From positions 1 to 52,666 of the forward strand of contig JAGVHI010000011.1 of NCBI GenBank assembly GCA_020056635.1: a stretch of 52,666 nt of DNA, given 5' to 3'. This DNA is from an archaeon. GTDB lineage: Archaea; Micrarchaeota; Micrarchaeia; Anstonellales; Anstonellaceae. This document shows positions 1 to 7,857 of the stretch, in pieces (within the stretch, counting starts at the first letter, position 1; the number at the start of each line of letters is the position of its first letter). The position numbers and the translations under genes were made by a program. The notes under the pieces were generated by a model. That model was not told where the DNA came from. It did not search any database and saw nothing but the letters and a program-made list of their open reading frames with translations.

Positions 1-550
1 CAGCTGAAACAAGGATTCCATATTTGCTCTTTATGCGCGAGAGGTTGCGGTACTGTATCACTTTCCTCCTTGTGGTCTCCTCATCCCTGCCCAAGTGGAG
101 TATTATCACCTTTGGGGGCTTGCGAAGCGTGCGCAGCACCTTGAAAGGCTCCTGCACGTTTAGCATGTCTATGAATGAGTCCATTCCGCGCTTCTCGCAA
201 GAGGAGATGAATAGGTTTAGGGTCTCTGGGGGCGAGGAGCCCATCACTGTTGCGCCGTTTGCCCCTGCAGAGGATGCCTCATCCACTTCGGCTTGCGCGC
301 CATCGACCGTTTTTATGTCCGCAACAACGTAGCCTGGCCAGTTGGAGCGGATGTGGGAAATGCCTTCTGCCCCGTAGCGCTTTATGAAAGGGGTGCCTGC
401 CTCAATCAGGATGCGCTCGTCGCGCGGAATATTTGGGAGGAGGGAACCTGCCTGCTCAAGCGAGCCGTTGAAGGCAATCTGCAGGTAGCGCTTATTCCTC
501 TCAAGCACCATTTCCCCAACGCGCCGACCTCCCTGCGAAAAACTGGTCAT
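1..550 (-). CDS. Hexulose-6-phosphate synthase / OMP decarboxylase-fold enzyme, partial
   Basis: The gene begins at the ATG at 550 and runs off the left edge, so about 183 N-terminal residues are visible and the C-terminus is missing. The stretch ADIKTVD followed by a Glu-Val and an Ala-Gly-Ala-rich helix matches the HUMPS/OMP decarboxylase barrel, where the Asp-x-Lys-x-x-Asp residues bind phosphosugar and metal. Hexulose-phosphate synthase condenses formaldehyde with ribulose 5-phosphate; in archaea it often runs in reverse to make pentoses. The slipin gene ends 11 bases upstream, suggesting one transcript. Family assignment is good; the exact substrate cannot be settled without the rest of the barrel. 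Confidence 0.6.
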   Translation of the reverse strand, partial: MTSFSQGGRRVGEMVLERNKRYLQIAFNGSLEQAGSLLPNIPRDERILIEAGTPFIKRYGAEGISHIRSNWPGYVVADIKTVDGAQAEVDEASSAGANGATVMGSSPPETLNLFISSCEKRGMDSFIDMLNVQEPFKVLRTLRKPPKVIILHLGRDEETTRRKVIQYRNLSRIKSKYGILVSA

Positions 551-561
551 CGCGTCGCCTC

Positions 562-1332
562 TCACTGCTTTTTCTTTCCCAGGAAACCAGAAACCACGTT
601 CTGGAAATCGGAGGGGACCACTATTATTATTTTCTCAGAGGGGTCCGCTGCGATGTCGCGGATGGTCTGCAGCGTCCGAAGGTGCAGCGCGCCTGATGCC
701 TGCGAGAGGTTGTCAGCAGCCTTTTTGAGGTTGTTCGAGGCTAAAAGCTCTCCCTCGGAAACTATGATTTGGGCGCGCTTCTCCCGCTCTGCCTCAGCCT
801 GCTTTGCCATTGCGCGCTTCATCTCGGCTGGAAGCTCAATTTCCTGAATCTTTATCGAGGCGATGTCTATGCCCCACTCTGAAGTTTCCGCATCCACGAT
901 TTTCTTTATGTTCTGCGCGATTTTCTCGCGCTCTGTGAGAACGAAATCGAGCTCTGCGTTGCCGATCACATCACGCAGCGCGGCTTGTGTGTATTGCGCG
1001 ACCGCAAACTGGTAATCCTCGATTTTCAGGATCGCGTCCCCAGGCCGCTCAACCTTGAAATAAACGACTGTGTTCACGAGCGCCGGGATGTTGTCCTTTG
1101 TGATCACTTCCTGCTTCGGAATGTCCTGGGTCTGGATTCTCATGTCGACCTTGCGGAGCTCTTGCAGGATTGGGATTACGAAATTTAGCCCAGGGTCAAG
1201 CGTGGTCTGGTATTTGCCGAGCATGAACAGGATGCCGCGCTCGTACTGGTAAATGATGCGTATTGAGGCTATGCCCCCAAGGAATATGATGAATAACAGA
1301 GCAGGGAAACAGATGAATAGTTCATTGGCCAT
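562..1332 (-). CDS. Slipin (stomatin/SPFH-family membrane protein)
   Basis: 256 residues from the ATG at 1332, which is preceded by a GGTGGT ribosome site; an upstream in-frame TTG at 1344 is less likely. One N-terminal membrane segment (about residues 5-27) is followed by the SPFH/band-7 domain, with the typical LDPGLNFVIP and TKDNIPALVNTVVYFKV stretches, then an Ala/Glu-rich coiled coil around residues 165-215. Slipins form membrane-bound rings or scaffolds and in prokaryotes usually sit beside an NfeD protease; no NfeD gene is visible here. It is co-directional with the downstream sugar-phosphate enzyme. Function beyond membrane scaffolding is unknown. Confidence 0.88.
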   Translation of the reverse strand: MANELFICFPALLFIIFLGGIASIRIIYQYERGILFMLGKYQTTLDPGLNFVIPILQELRKVDMRIQTQDIPKQEVITKDNIPALVNTVVYFKVERPGDAILKIEDYQFAVAQYTQAALRDVIGNAELDFVLTEREKIAQNIKKIVDAETSEWGIDIASIKIQEIELPAEMKRAMAKQAEAEREKRAQIIVSEGELLASNNLKKAADNLSQASGALHLRTLQTIRDIAADPSEKIIIVVPSDFQNVVSGFLGKKKQ

Positions 1333-1380
1333 GCCTACCACCAATTAGGGGATTCGCGAGAGAGGAATAAAAAGCTATTC

Positions 1381-1923
1381 TCATTCCCCGCTAACAGGGT
1401 GGGTTTTTTGCCACTCGATGCCGGTTACAGATACCGAGTTGCCGTTCACAGAGAAATTTACCGTAAACGTCGGGCGATCCATCCCGTCTACAGTGAGCTT
1501 AAAGCCTCGTTGTGTGCGCTCCAGCGTTGCGCCCTGGTGCACGCAGTCAGTCTTTTCAAAATTATCCAATGCATGGGCTGCCTCGGAGTTGTCGTATGTC
1601 CCTGGAACCTCATTGACCCCCTTGAGCTTGGATTTTCCAAGCTGTCCTGCAATGGCAGAGAAAACTGCCTGGGCATGGACCTTGTATTTGTCCCAATTGC
1701 CCATTTGGTCCGCAAGGTCGCAATTTAGCTTGTTCCCCGGCTCATTTTCGAGTATAGAGCTTATGGATTCCTTAAAGACCCTGCTCCCAAAGCGCATGGC
1801 TACACCTTCGGGCATTTTTGATAGATGCTCCTGTGTAGTCATCTTGGCAACAGCAACATTCCTTAATGAAGAAGTATCGGCGCCTTGAATCGGCTGGGTT
1901 GCTTCTGGCTTATATTTGTGCAT
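1381..1923 (-). CDS. Hypothetical protein, 180 residues
   Basis: I chose the ATG at 1923 because GGTGGTG lies just upstream; an in-frame start at 1944 would add seven residues. The N-terminus is polar, the middle is helical and charged, and the C-terminal ~60 residues read as beta strands with alternating Val/Thr/Asn. There are two cysteines (about 75 and 112) and no signal peptide or membrane segment. I do not recognise a family. It sits between the slipin and a BofA-like membrane protein on the same strand, with no strong operon evidence. Confidence 0.6.
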   Translation of the reverse strand: MHKYKPEATQPIQGADTSSLRNVAVAKMTTQEHLSKMPEGVAMRFGSRVFKESISSILENEPGNKLNCDLADQMGNWDKYKVHAQAVFSAIAGQLGKSKLKGVNEVPGTYDNSEAAHALDNFEKTDCVHQGATLERTQRGFKLTVDGMDRPTFTVNFSVNGNSVSVTGIEWQKTHPVSGE

Positions 1924-1966
1924 AAGACACCACCAAGCACGCATTTGCGCTGTGGGGTATAAAAGC

Positions 1967-2227
1967 TTATATCATTTTGAAAAATGAGAGAATGGCGAGA
2001 ATCGCTACCGCAGGAAGCCCGAATATTGCGATTGCAAGTAGGGTCACATAGTTTATCGGGATTCCGAGCCCGAGTGAGTTTAGCACGTAGAGCATGATTA
2101 GCCCGAGCACAGAGTTGATTGCAAGAGTGACGAGCCATTCGAGCATTTTCTTTAGCGCACCCCAGAGGAGAACAAGCGCTATGAGAACCGCGAGAGCCGC
2201 AAAAATCAGGAGAAGTGGGTTTGCCAT
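1967..2227 (-). CDS. BofA-like small membrane protein
   Basis: 86 residues, almost entirely hydrophobic, with about three membrane segments and a conserved GLGIPINYVTLLAIAIFG region. That region matches the archaeal branch of the pro-sigmaK processing inhibitor BofA family. In Bacillus BofA restrains an intramembrane protease; the archaeal homologues have no assigned function. The ATG at 2227 follows a Shine-Dalgarno-poor region 50 bases after the preceding gene. The family call rests on overall pattern and the glycine-proline motif, so it is moderate. Confidence 0.65.
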   Translation of the reverse strand: MANPLLLIFAALAVLIALVLLWGALKKMLEWLVTLAINSVLGLIMLYVLNSLGLGIPINYVTLLAIAIFGLPAVAILAILSFFKMI

Positions 2228-2277
2228 GCGCTAACTTGCTGCGCTGGGCATTATTATTGGTTGCTCCGCAAGCGACC

Positions 2278-2589
2278 TTAGAATGTGAACCGGTTGTACA
2301 GCCAGGCGGAAATGTAGCCGAGGATCAATCCGTCCACTGCACCCCAGATGCCGCCTATGATTGCGCCCTCGAGCGATTTTGTGTAGCCTATGTATGCTGA
2401 GCCTATTGCCTCTACTAGAGGGGTGCCAAGCCCGGTGTAGGTTGCAAGCAGGCCGAGGGTGACCATGTAGAGCCCGAGCAGGATTGCAAACGCCTTTGCA
2501 AACGCGAGCTCGTTGAGGTTATGGGACTTTGTGAGTATAGCGGCCTTTTTTGCTGGTTTTTTTGATTTTGTTTTAGCCAAGCGCACCAC
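2278..2589 (-). CDS. Small two-helix membrane protein (copy 2 of tandem pair)
   Basis: About 103 residues with a Lys-rich cytoplasmic N-terminus and two to three hydrophobic segments. It is clearly paralogous to the gene immediately upstream: both contain ELAFAKAFAI, then LGLYM, then AIGSAYIG, LEG and SAWLYN at matching spacing. Small-residue repeats (GxxxG-like) suggest helix packing or oligomerisation, as in holin-like proteins. No ATG fits. GTG at 2589 or 2586, or TTG at 2580 behind GGTGGTG, are the candidate starts. The upstream copy ends 7 bases before, so the two are probably co-transcribed. Function unknown. Confidence 0.7.
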   Translation of the reverse strand: MVRLAKTKSKKPAKKAAILTKSHNLNELAFAKAFAILLGLYMVTLGLLATYTGLGTPLVEAIGSAYIGYTKSLEGAIIGGIWGAVDGLILGYISAWLYNRFTF

Positions 2590-2596
2590 CCGTTTA

Positions 2597-2890
2597 CTAT
2601 AGCTTGTTGTAGAGCCATGCTGAAACGTATCCCATCAGGAACCCCACAATGGCGCCCCAGACCGCGCCGATGAGCGAGCCTTCAAGCGAGGGGACAAACC
2701 CGATGTAGGCCGAGCCTATGGCAGACACAAGCCCTGCGCCAAGCCCAATGTAGGTTGCGACGAGCCCGAGGCAAAGCATGTAGAGCCCGAGCATGATTGC
2801 AAACGCCTTTGCAAACGCGAGCTCGCGTATCATGCACGCCTTGGACAGCAGCATGAACTTCTTCGTTTTTTTTGCCGCTTTCGTTTTCAT
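2597..2890 (-). CDS. Small two-helix membrane protein (copy 1 of tandem pair)
   Basis: 97 residues from the ATG at 2890. The Lys-rich N-terminus is followed by hydrophobic helices carrying ELAFAKAFAI, LGLYM, AIGSAYIG and SAWLYN, shared with the downstream paralogue. On the minus strand a GCTTTATACAT box lies around 2925-2935, correctly spaced for a promoter. The family resembles small archaeal proteins annotated as holin-like, but no lysis genes are near. A structural or stress membrane role is as likely. The pair is a recent-looking tandem duplication. Confidence 0.72.
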   Translation of the reverse strand: MKTKAAKKTKKFMLLSKACMIRELAFAKAFAIMLGLYMLCLGLVATYIGLGAGLVSAIGSAYIGFVPSLEGSLIGAVWGAIVGFLMGYVSAWLYNKL

Positions 2891-2946
2891 TAAAGGCCAC
2901 CCTTGCTACTCCTTTCTCAAGTCTATGTATAAAGCTTTCGGTTCCC

Positions 2947-4251
2947 CTACCTCGAACCATGGGTTTTGCGGGAGAGGATAAGGCGAACCTCGCGCTTGTA
3001 TTCCTCGACCGCGGGCTGGTCGAACGGGTTCAAATCGAGCAGGTGCGCAAGGTAGATGGTTTCGAGCATCTCAAGCTGCAGCAGCGCGCCCATTGATTCG
3101 GCAGAACGGTCCGCAAGCAGGAGTGAGATGAATGGGAGCCTGCGCTTGCGGAATGAAGATTGGACGCCGCAGAATATGGCTGACATTATTTCGCCAGTTG
3201 TTTTGCCGCCTATGTTTGGCACAAGGGATTCGTATTGGTGCATGTGAGGCAGGGGATGTGGGTGAGAGTCGTGCGCTATTTGCACAAGGCGGAAGAGCTT
3301 GTCGCGCGGGCCTGCAAGGTAGAGCTGCCCGATTGAGTGAAGGTCGGTTGAGCCTATTGAAACAGTCGGGGTGATTCCATAGCGGAGGGTGCGCGCTTTG
3401 CCTGCGGGCCGTTCCTTCCCGATTGATTCTGCCAGGAGCTGGCGGTGCCACTTTCCAGCGGATTCCAAGTCCGGGGAGAATAGGAACTGGTCAAAGATGC
3501 ACTTATTGGATTTGGAATGGGAGTAGATTATGGATGCAAGGGAGGCTGCAGGGTTTTTTGGGGTGTCCGCCAGGCAGAGATTGCGCATTTTTTTCGCGCC
3601 TGAAAGCATCCCCTGCACGTCGATTCCGAGAAGCGAGAGGGGGAATAGGCCGACATTAGAAAAAACCGAGTAGCGCCCCCCAAGTTTCTTTGGGATTTGG
3701 AGCGTGTGGAACCCTTCGCGAAGCGAAAGCGAGTGAAGCGATGAGCCGCTGTCAGTGGTGACCACCACCGTAGGGTAGGTGAGCGAGGAGAGCAGGTACT
3801 CGAAATTCGCAATGGATTCCGTTGTGCCCCCGGATTTTGAAATCAGGTTTAGCACCACATTGCCCCCGGAATCCGAAACAGAGCGGGCGATGGACGAGAT
3901 TGAGGCAAGCGAGTGCGGGTCGCACGTGTCTGCGTAGAGCACTTTTGTCTTTGGGTGAAGCAGGTTGTAATGCTTCCCAAGCACAGCCTCCTGCACAGCC
4001 ATAGTTCCGAGATTTGAGCCGCCTATGCCAATGACTATGAGCAGGGCAGGAGTGCCAAGCTTTTTTGCAAGCGATTGGGATTGAGAGAGGAAAAGCTCCT
4101 CGTCCGGAAGCAAAATAGAGCACGCGTCATCTGAGTAGTTGCGCGAATCGAGCAGGGATTGGAGCTGCGATATTTTGGGCGAGAGCTTTTTTTGCAAATG
4201 TTTAAGCTTGGAATCCAAAATGAGCGCATCCTTGGTTTCTATCCTGAGCAT
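2947..4251 (-). CDS. pgi: Glucose-6-phosphate isomerase
   Basis: 434 residues from the ATG at 4251, which follows GGGGGC; an upstream ATG at 4269 is also in frame. It interconverts glucose 6-phosphate and fructose 6-phosphate. Diagnostic PGI/SIS features are GIGGSNLG near the N-terminus, SKSGGTTE in the phosphate-binding loop, KLGGRYSVFS (equivalent of the GGR signature), and a C-terminal region with conserved His. It is the bacterial-type PGI superfamily, not the cupin PGI of euryarchaea. It is shorter than classical ~550-residue enzymes, as in some bacteria and DPANN archaea. A TATA-like GGATAAAAAG lies near 4285. Confidence 0.9.
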   Translation of the reverse strand: MLRIETKDALILDSKLKHLQKKLSPKISQLQSLLDSRNYSDDACSILLPDEELFLSQSQSLAKKLGTPALLIVIGIGGSNLGTMAVQEAVLGKHYNLLHPKTKVLYADTCDPHSLASISSIARSVSDSGGNVVLNLISKSGGTTESIANFEYLLSSLTYPTVVVTTDSGSSLHSLSLREGFHTLQIPKKLGGRYSVFSNVGLFPLSLLGIDVQGMLSGAKKMRNLCLADTPKNPAASLASIIYSHSKSNKCIFDQFLFSPDLESAGKWHRQLLAESIGKERPAGKARTLRYGITPTVSIGSTDLHSIGQLYLAGPRDKLFRLVQIAHDSHPHPLPHMHQYESLVPNIGGKTTGEIMSAIFCGVQSSFRKRRLPFISLLLADRSAESMGALLQLEMLETIYLAHLLDLNPFDQPAVEEYKREVRLILSRKTHGSR

Positions 4252-4310
4252 ATGTGCCCCCGGTTGCATCTTTTCATCCGCCCTTTTTATCCTTGAGCCT
4301 TGCTCCCGCC

Positions 4311-5525
4311 CTAGAGGCGGTGGATTATTGCACGCACCACCGAATTCTTGCGCATTTCGGAAACCTGTATTTTGCAGTTGCGCAAAAGCGCTATGTCGCC
4401 CTCGCGCGGGATGCGCTGCAGGCGCTTGTGCAGGAATAGGGAGAGCGAGTCTGAATCGTCGCCTATGTCGATTCCAAGCGCGTTCTCTATGTCCGCAAGC
4501 CGCGTGTCCCCGGATGCGACTATTATTTTGGAGGAGATGTGCTGGAGCTGCTCCTGCGGCCCGATTTGGCCCACGAACTCCTCGAACAGGTCCTCAATCG
4601 TCACGATGCCCTCGAAATTGCCGAACTCGTCAAGTATGATTGCCATGCGCTTGTCCTCGTGCTGCATCTGGCGCAAAAGCGAGAGCGCTGCAAGCTCCTT
4701 TGAGGCAAAGTACGGCTTTGAGGACAGCTTGATCACAGAGGCGGAGGACATGTGCGCGCGCATGATGTGCGATAGCTCTGCCATGCCTGTGACCTCCGAA
4801 TCCTTGTTTAGGACTGGGAAGCGTGGGTGCGGGGTGCGCGAAAGCCGGGAAGCAAGCGTGGATACCTTGTCGGATTCGTTCAGGCAGACCACTCGGCTTT
4901 TTGGGACCATCACGTCCTTTGCGCGAAGATCGGAAAAGTTGAGCACCGCGGTGAGCATTTTTTTTTCCTCGCCTGAAATCGCCCTGTCCTCAACGCCCAC
5001 CTCGAGCGCTGCGTGTATGTATTCCTCAGTGATCGGGATTCCGCGCGCTGTGTAGGAATAGGTGCCAGGGATGAGGCGGATTAGGACCTCGAAAAACGTG
5101 ATGAGCGGGGTGAGGAGCCATTCGAGCGCGAGCATTGGCTGCGCGATGAGCAGTGCGAACTTAGGCCCATGGGTTGTGGTCGCAAGGCTCTTTGGAATCA
5201 TGTCCGCGAATGTGAGGAGCAGAAAGGACATCACTGCGGTTGCAACCCCAAGCCCTGCGTCGCCGAACTGGATCAGCGCGATGTCGGCAGCAAGCACGGA
5301 TGCCGCGACGTTTGCAATATTGTTGCAAATGAGCACCGTGATCAGCATCCTGCGCTGGTCGCTCTTGAGCTTTGCAAGGTTCTCGGCGCCAGGGAGCTTC
5401 TGCTTAAGAAGCGTCCGCAGGTAAACGCGGGAAACCCCCAGAAGCGATGCCTCGGCTGCGGCAAAGAATGCCGAGAGCAGGATGAAAAACAGGATTGCAA
5501 GCGAGCCTAGCACAAAGCTTTCCAT
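4311..5525 (-). CDS. CNNM/CorC (HlyC) family transporter with CBS domains
   Basis: 404 residues with the full CNNM layout. A DUF21 membrane domain (about 1-175) has four hydrophobic segments and the ICNNIANV motif; a CBS pair follows (about 200-320, with VMVPKSRVV and LDEFGNFEGIVTIEDLFEE), then a C-terminal CorC/HlyC domain (about 325-404). These proteins mediate or regulate Mg2+ or Co2+/Na+ efflux at the cytoplasmic membrane. On the minus strand a CTTTTTAAACCC box at 5556-5567 is a well-placed promoter for the ATG at 5525. The gene is divergent from the M23 peptidase. Confidence 0.9.
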   Translation of the reverse strand: MESFVLGSLAILFFILLSAFFAAAEASLLGVSRVYLRTLLKQKLPGAENLAKLKSDQRRMLITVLICNNIANVAASVLAADIALIQFGDAGLGVATAVMSFLLLTFADMIPKSLATTTHGPKFALLIAQPMLALEWLLTPLITFFEVLIRLIPGTYSYTARGIPITEEYIHAALEVGVEDRAISGEEKKMLTAVLNFSDLRAKDVMVPKSRVVCLNESDKVSTLASRLSRTPHPRFPVLNKDSEVTGMAELSHIMRAHMSSASVIKLSSKPYFASKELAALSLLRQMQHEDKRMAIILDEFGNFEGIVTIEDLFEEFVGQIGPQEQLQHISSKIIVASGDTRLADIENALGIDIGDDSDSLSLFLHKRLQRIPREGDIALLRNCKIQVSEMRKNSVVRAIIHRL

Positions 5526-5638
5526 TGAATCACGCTACAGTGGATTTAGAATTCGGGTTTAAAAAGGAAGGGGAAACAGGGAATGGTTGTGTGCATAACT
5601 TTAAATTCATGAGATGTTTAATAGGATTGGTGAGGCGT

Positions 5639-6406
5639 ATGGCAGCAGCCCGGGCCGTGGTGCCAAACAGCGGCGTTCTTCATGCGGCGCAATGGGCGAA
5701 AAAGGGGGAGGGAAGGAGCGTCTGGCTTGCAAGGATGTCTGATGGGACCGAGCGGGCGCTTGTAAGGTATGTGTACAGGGGCCAGGAATGCGTTTACGAC
5801 CCGGTGCTGAAGAACGGCTATGCAATTGGGGAATATCCGAAATACTCAAAACTGCTTATCATGTCCTGGCATCCCCAGTATGCTGGGAAAGCAAGCCCGC
5901 CTGCGCAAGGGGAAGCGCTTGAGGTAATTACCGCGCACATCCCGCCTTGGGGCGTGTTCGGGGCGCCAAGGCGCAATGGGGAGCAGGATAGGAGGTATGC
6001 GCATACTGGAGTGGATATTTACGCGCCCGAGGGGACCAACCTGCTTGCTGCAGGAAGGGGCAGGATAAGCAAGGTGCTGTACGAGCACCCGAGGGCGGGG
6101 GATTATGTAGATTTGCAGGTGACAGGTGCTGCCGGGGATTTTTATTTCCGGTACCTGCACTGCAGGGATATTTTTGTAGGAGAGAATGAGGACGTTGCGC
6201 AAGGGGCAGTGATTGCAAGCGTGGGAATGAGCGGGAACGCAAACCAGGCAAGGCCTTGGGTTACGAGAGGCAATGGGGAGCTTGCAAGGTCTCACGTGCA
6301 TTTTGAGGCAAGGGAGAGGGGCGGGAACGGGGAAGCGCTGGACCCGGTTGCGCTTCTCGTGGAAGGGAAGATGGGAATTCCGATTGATGTTGGAAAGATG
6401 ATTTAG
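5639..6406 (+). CDS. M23-family metallopeptidase (LytM-like)
   Basis: 255 residues from the ATG at 5639. A TATA box (ACTTTAAATT, about 5599-5608) would start transcription near 5628, which rules out the longer frame opening at 5495. The zinc site is complete: H122-x3-D126 and the HxH pair H219/H221, with an RYLH histidine (H174) between. M23 enzymes cut glycyl peptide bonds, usually in peptidoglycan crosslinks. No signal peptide or membrane segment is visible, so secretion would need another route. Archaea lack murein, so the substrate could be a bacterial wall or a cellular protein. Confidence 0.82.
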   Translation: MAAARAVVPNSGVLHAAQWAKKGEGRSVWLARMSDGTERALVRYVYRGQECVYDPVLKNGYAIGEYPKYSKLLIMSWHPQYAGKASPPAQGEALEVITAHIPPWGVFGAPRRNGEQDRRYAHTGVDIYAPEGTNLLAAGRGRISKVLYEHPRAGDYVDLQVTGAAGDFYFRYLHCRDIFVGENEDVAQGAVIASVGMSGNANQARPWVTRGNGELARSHVHFEARERGGNGEALDPVALLVEGKMGIPIDVGKMI

Positions 6407-6979
6407 CTAGGAATGGAATTCGAACCGCTTCCCGCTTTTTTTAACAAAGTGAGCGTATGCAAGCCCGAGGAACAGCCCGCCTAAGTGCGCTGCGCCTGCG
6501 ATTCCCGAAGCGGTGTTCATTGTATCGTACAGGCCAAAGAGCACCCAGACGAAGGCGGCCTGGTACATCTGCATCGGGAAGAACCACATGTATATCATCA
6601 TGTTGGGGCGGAGATAGGCAAGCGCCCCGAGCAACCCGTAAATTGCGCCGCTTGCGCCAAGCGCCGGAATTGCGGGGATGATGCCAATTGCGTAGGTGAG
6701 CCAGTAGAGGAGCGAGCCTGCAAGCCCTGCGGCAAAGAAAAGGGCGAGGAAGCGGCGAGGGCCGATTATCGATTCAAGGTAAGGGCCGAACATGAGAAGC
6801 GCAAAACCGTTGAAAAACAGGTGCGTGAGCCCGCTGTGCATGAACATGCTTGTGAATATCCGCCATGGCTCGGAGAGCAGCAAGTCCGGCTTGAATATGA
6901 AAGCATCGGTGAACCACGGGAGCGAGAGCTGCGCTATGAAAAAAAGCATTATCGCTGCAAGCAGGTAGTAGGAGTTCAT
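6407..6979 (-). CDS. Rhomboid-family intramembrane serine protease
   Basis: 190 residues from the ATG at 6979; a TTTATTTATT box at 7001-7010 makes this a leaderless start. Six membrane segments are visible. The catalytic serine is S110 in GASG, the histidine is H165 in AAHLGG, and the HLFFN motif (H53, N57) is in place in TM2. Rhomboids cleave transmembrane helices near the outer face of the membrane. Size and layout are those of minimal prokaryotic rhomboids. It is divergent from the GNAT gene, and its C-terminus abuts the convergent M23 peptidase gene. Confidence 0.92.
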   Translation of the reverse strand: MNSYYLLAAIMLFFIAQLSLPWFTDAFIFKPDLLLSEPWRIFTSMFMHSGLTHLFFNGFALLMFGPYLESIIGPRRFLALFFAAGLAGSLLYWLTYAIGIIPAIPALGASGAIYGLLGALAYLRPNMMIYMWFFPMQMYQAAFVWVLFGLYDTMNTASGIAGAAHLGGLFLGLAYAHFVKKSGKRFEFHS

Positions 6980-7068
6980 ATTGCAATATCGGAACAAAGG
7001 AATAAATAAACCATTTGCCAAATAGCCCCAGTGATGACAACGAGGTATTCCTGAGCCTCCTAAGGGCT

Positions 7069-7635
7069 ATGACGATGGTCTTGAGTTCTGATGTTATGTT
7101 CCAAAAGAGAATTCTTTTGAGAGACAAGACCGAAATCTCACTCGAGCAGCTTACTGGAAAGGAGAGGGCTCGCGAGTTCCAGCTATTCATAAATAAGCTC
7201 ATTTTGGAGCGCGCTTACCTGATCCATTCAAAGCAGTTCAGCCTTGCAGAGGAGAAAAAATGGTTTGCAAAAGAAATTGCCGGTAACAGGAAGGGAACGA
7301 ACATATACCTCAAGGCGCTTTTTAGGGGGAAACTTGTGGGCTCGTGCAGCGCCATGAGAGGGATTGGAAAGGAGAGCGGGAATGCAGAGCTGGGGATTGC
7401 GATTGCAAAGGGATGGAGGGGAAAAGGGCTTGGGAAGGTTATGCTCAAGGAGATGATTGGGCTTGCGAAGAGGCGGTGGAAAGCGAGGAATATTCACCTG
7501 TCCGTGTTCGAGAAAAATAAGCGGGCAAGGAAGCTATATGCATCTGTCGGATTTCGGGAGATTGCAAGGCTGCCCGGTTGGATCGACCATCACGGCGAGC
7601 GCATGGGCAAGCTGATTCTGGTCTTGAAAAAATAA
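7069..7635 (+). CDS. GNAT-family N-acetyltransferase
   Basis: About 188 residues. The acetyl-CoA pyrophosphate loop is WRGKGLGKVML, the preceding strand carries AELGIAIAKGWRG, and the C-terminal NKRARKLYASVGFRE segment is the usual GNAT motif B. The start is uncertain: ATG at 7069, 7075 and 7096 and a TTG at 7015 are all in frame, none with a clear ribosome site. The substrate is unknown; the family includes ribosomal-protein and small-molecule acetylases. The promoter region is shared with the divergent rhomboid gene. Confidence 0.85.
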   Translation: MTMVLSSDVMFQKRILLRDKTEISLEQLTGKERAREFQLFINKLILERAYLIHSKQFSLAEEKKWFAKEIAGNRKGTNIYLKALFRGKLVGSCSAMRGIGKESGNAELGIAIAKGWRGKGLGKVMLKEMIGLAKRRWKARNIHLSVFEKNKRARKLYASVGFREIARLPGWIDHHGERMGKLILVLKK

Positions 7636-7639
7636 ATGG

Positions 7640-7837
7640 CTAGACAGAGTATCCTTCTTTCTTTATCGCACCCTTGATTTTTGCAAGCGTGGCTTCTGAA
7701 TCATAGCTTACGTTAGCCTCGCCCTTCTTATGGCTGATTGAGAGCACTTTTGCTCCTGCTATCTCATCAACCGCATCCGAAATGAGCATTTCGCAGCTTG
7801 CGCAGTGCATCCCACCTATGTTCAGTGTTTTTTCCAT
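7640..7837 (-). CDS. HMA-domain copper chaperone (CopZ-like)
   Basis: 65 residues forming a single heavy-metal-associated domain. The GMHCASC metal loop lies near the N-terminus, followed by the typical beta-alpha-beta pattern ending in KKEGYSV. CopZ-type proteins hand Cu(I) to P-type ATPases. It is the last gene of the copper operon reading leftward from 13120, 20 bases after the preceding gene. The MxCxxC loop with the following Glu-Met is typical for Cu(I). Confidence 0.88.
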   Translation of the reverse strand: MEKTLNIGGMHCASCEMLISDAVDEIAGAKVLSISHKKGEANVSYDSEATLAKIKGAIKKEGYSV

Positions 7838-7857
7838 TCCAATCGCCTCGAATCAGT

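Noticed and set aside
24-847. Plus-strand frames overlapping the slipin and sugar-phosphate genes
   Set aside because: They are antisense to two clear minus-strand genes with family motifs.
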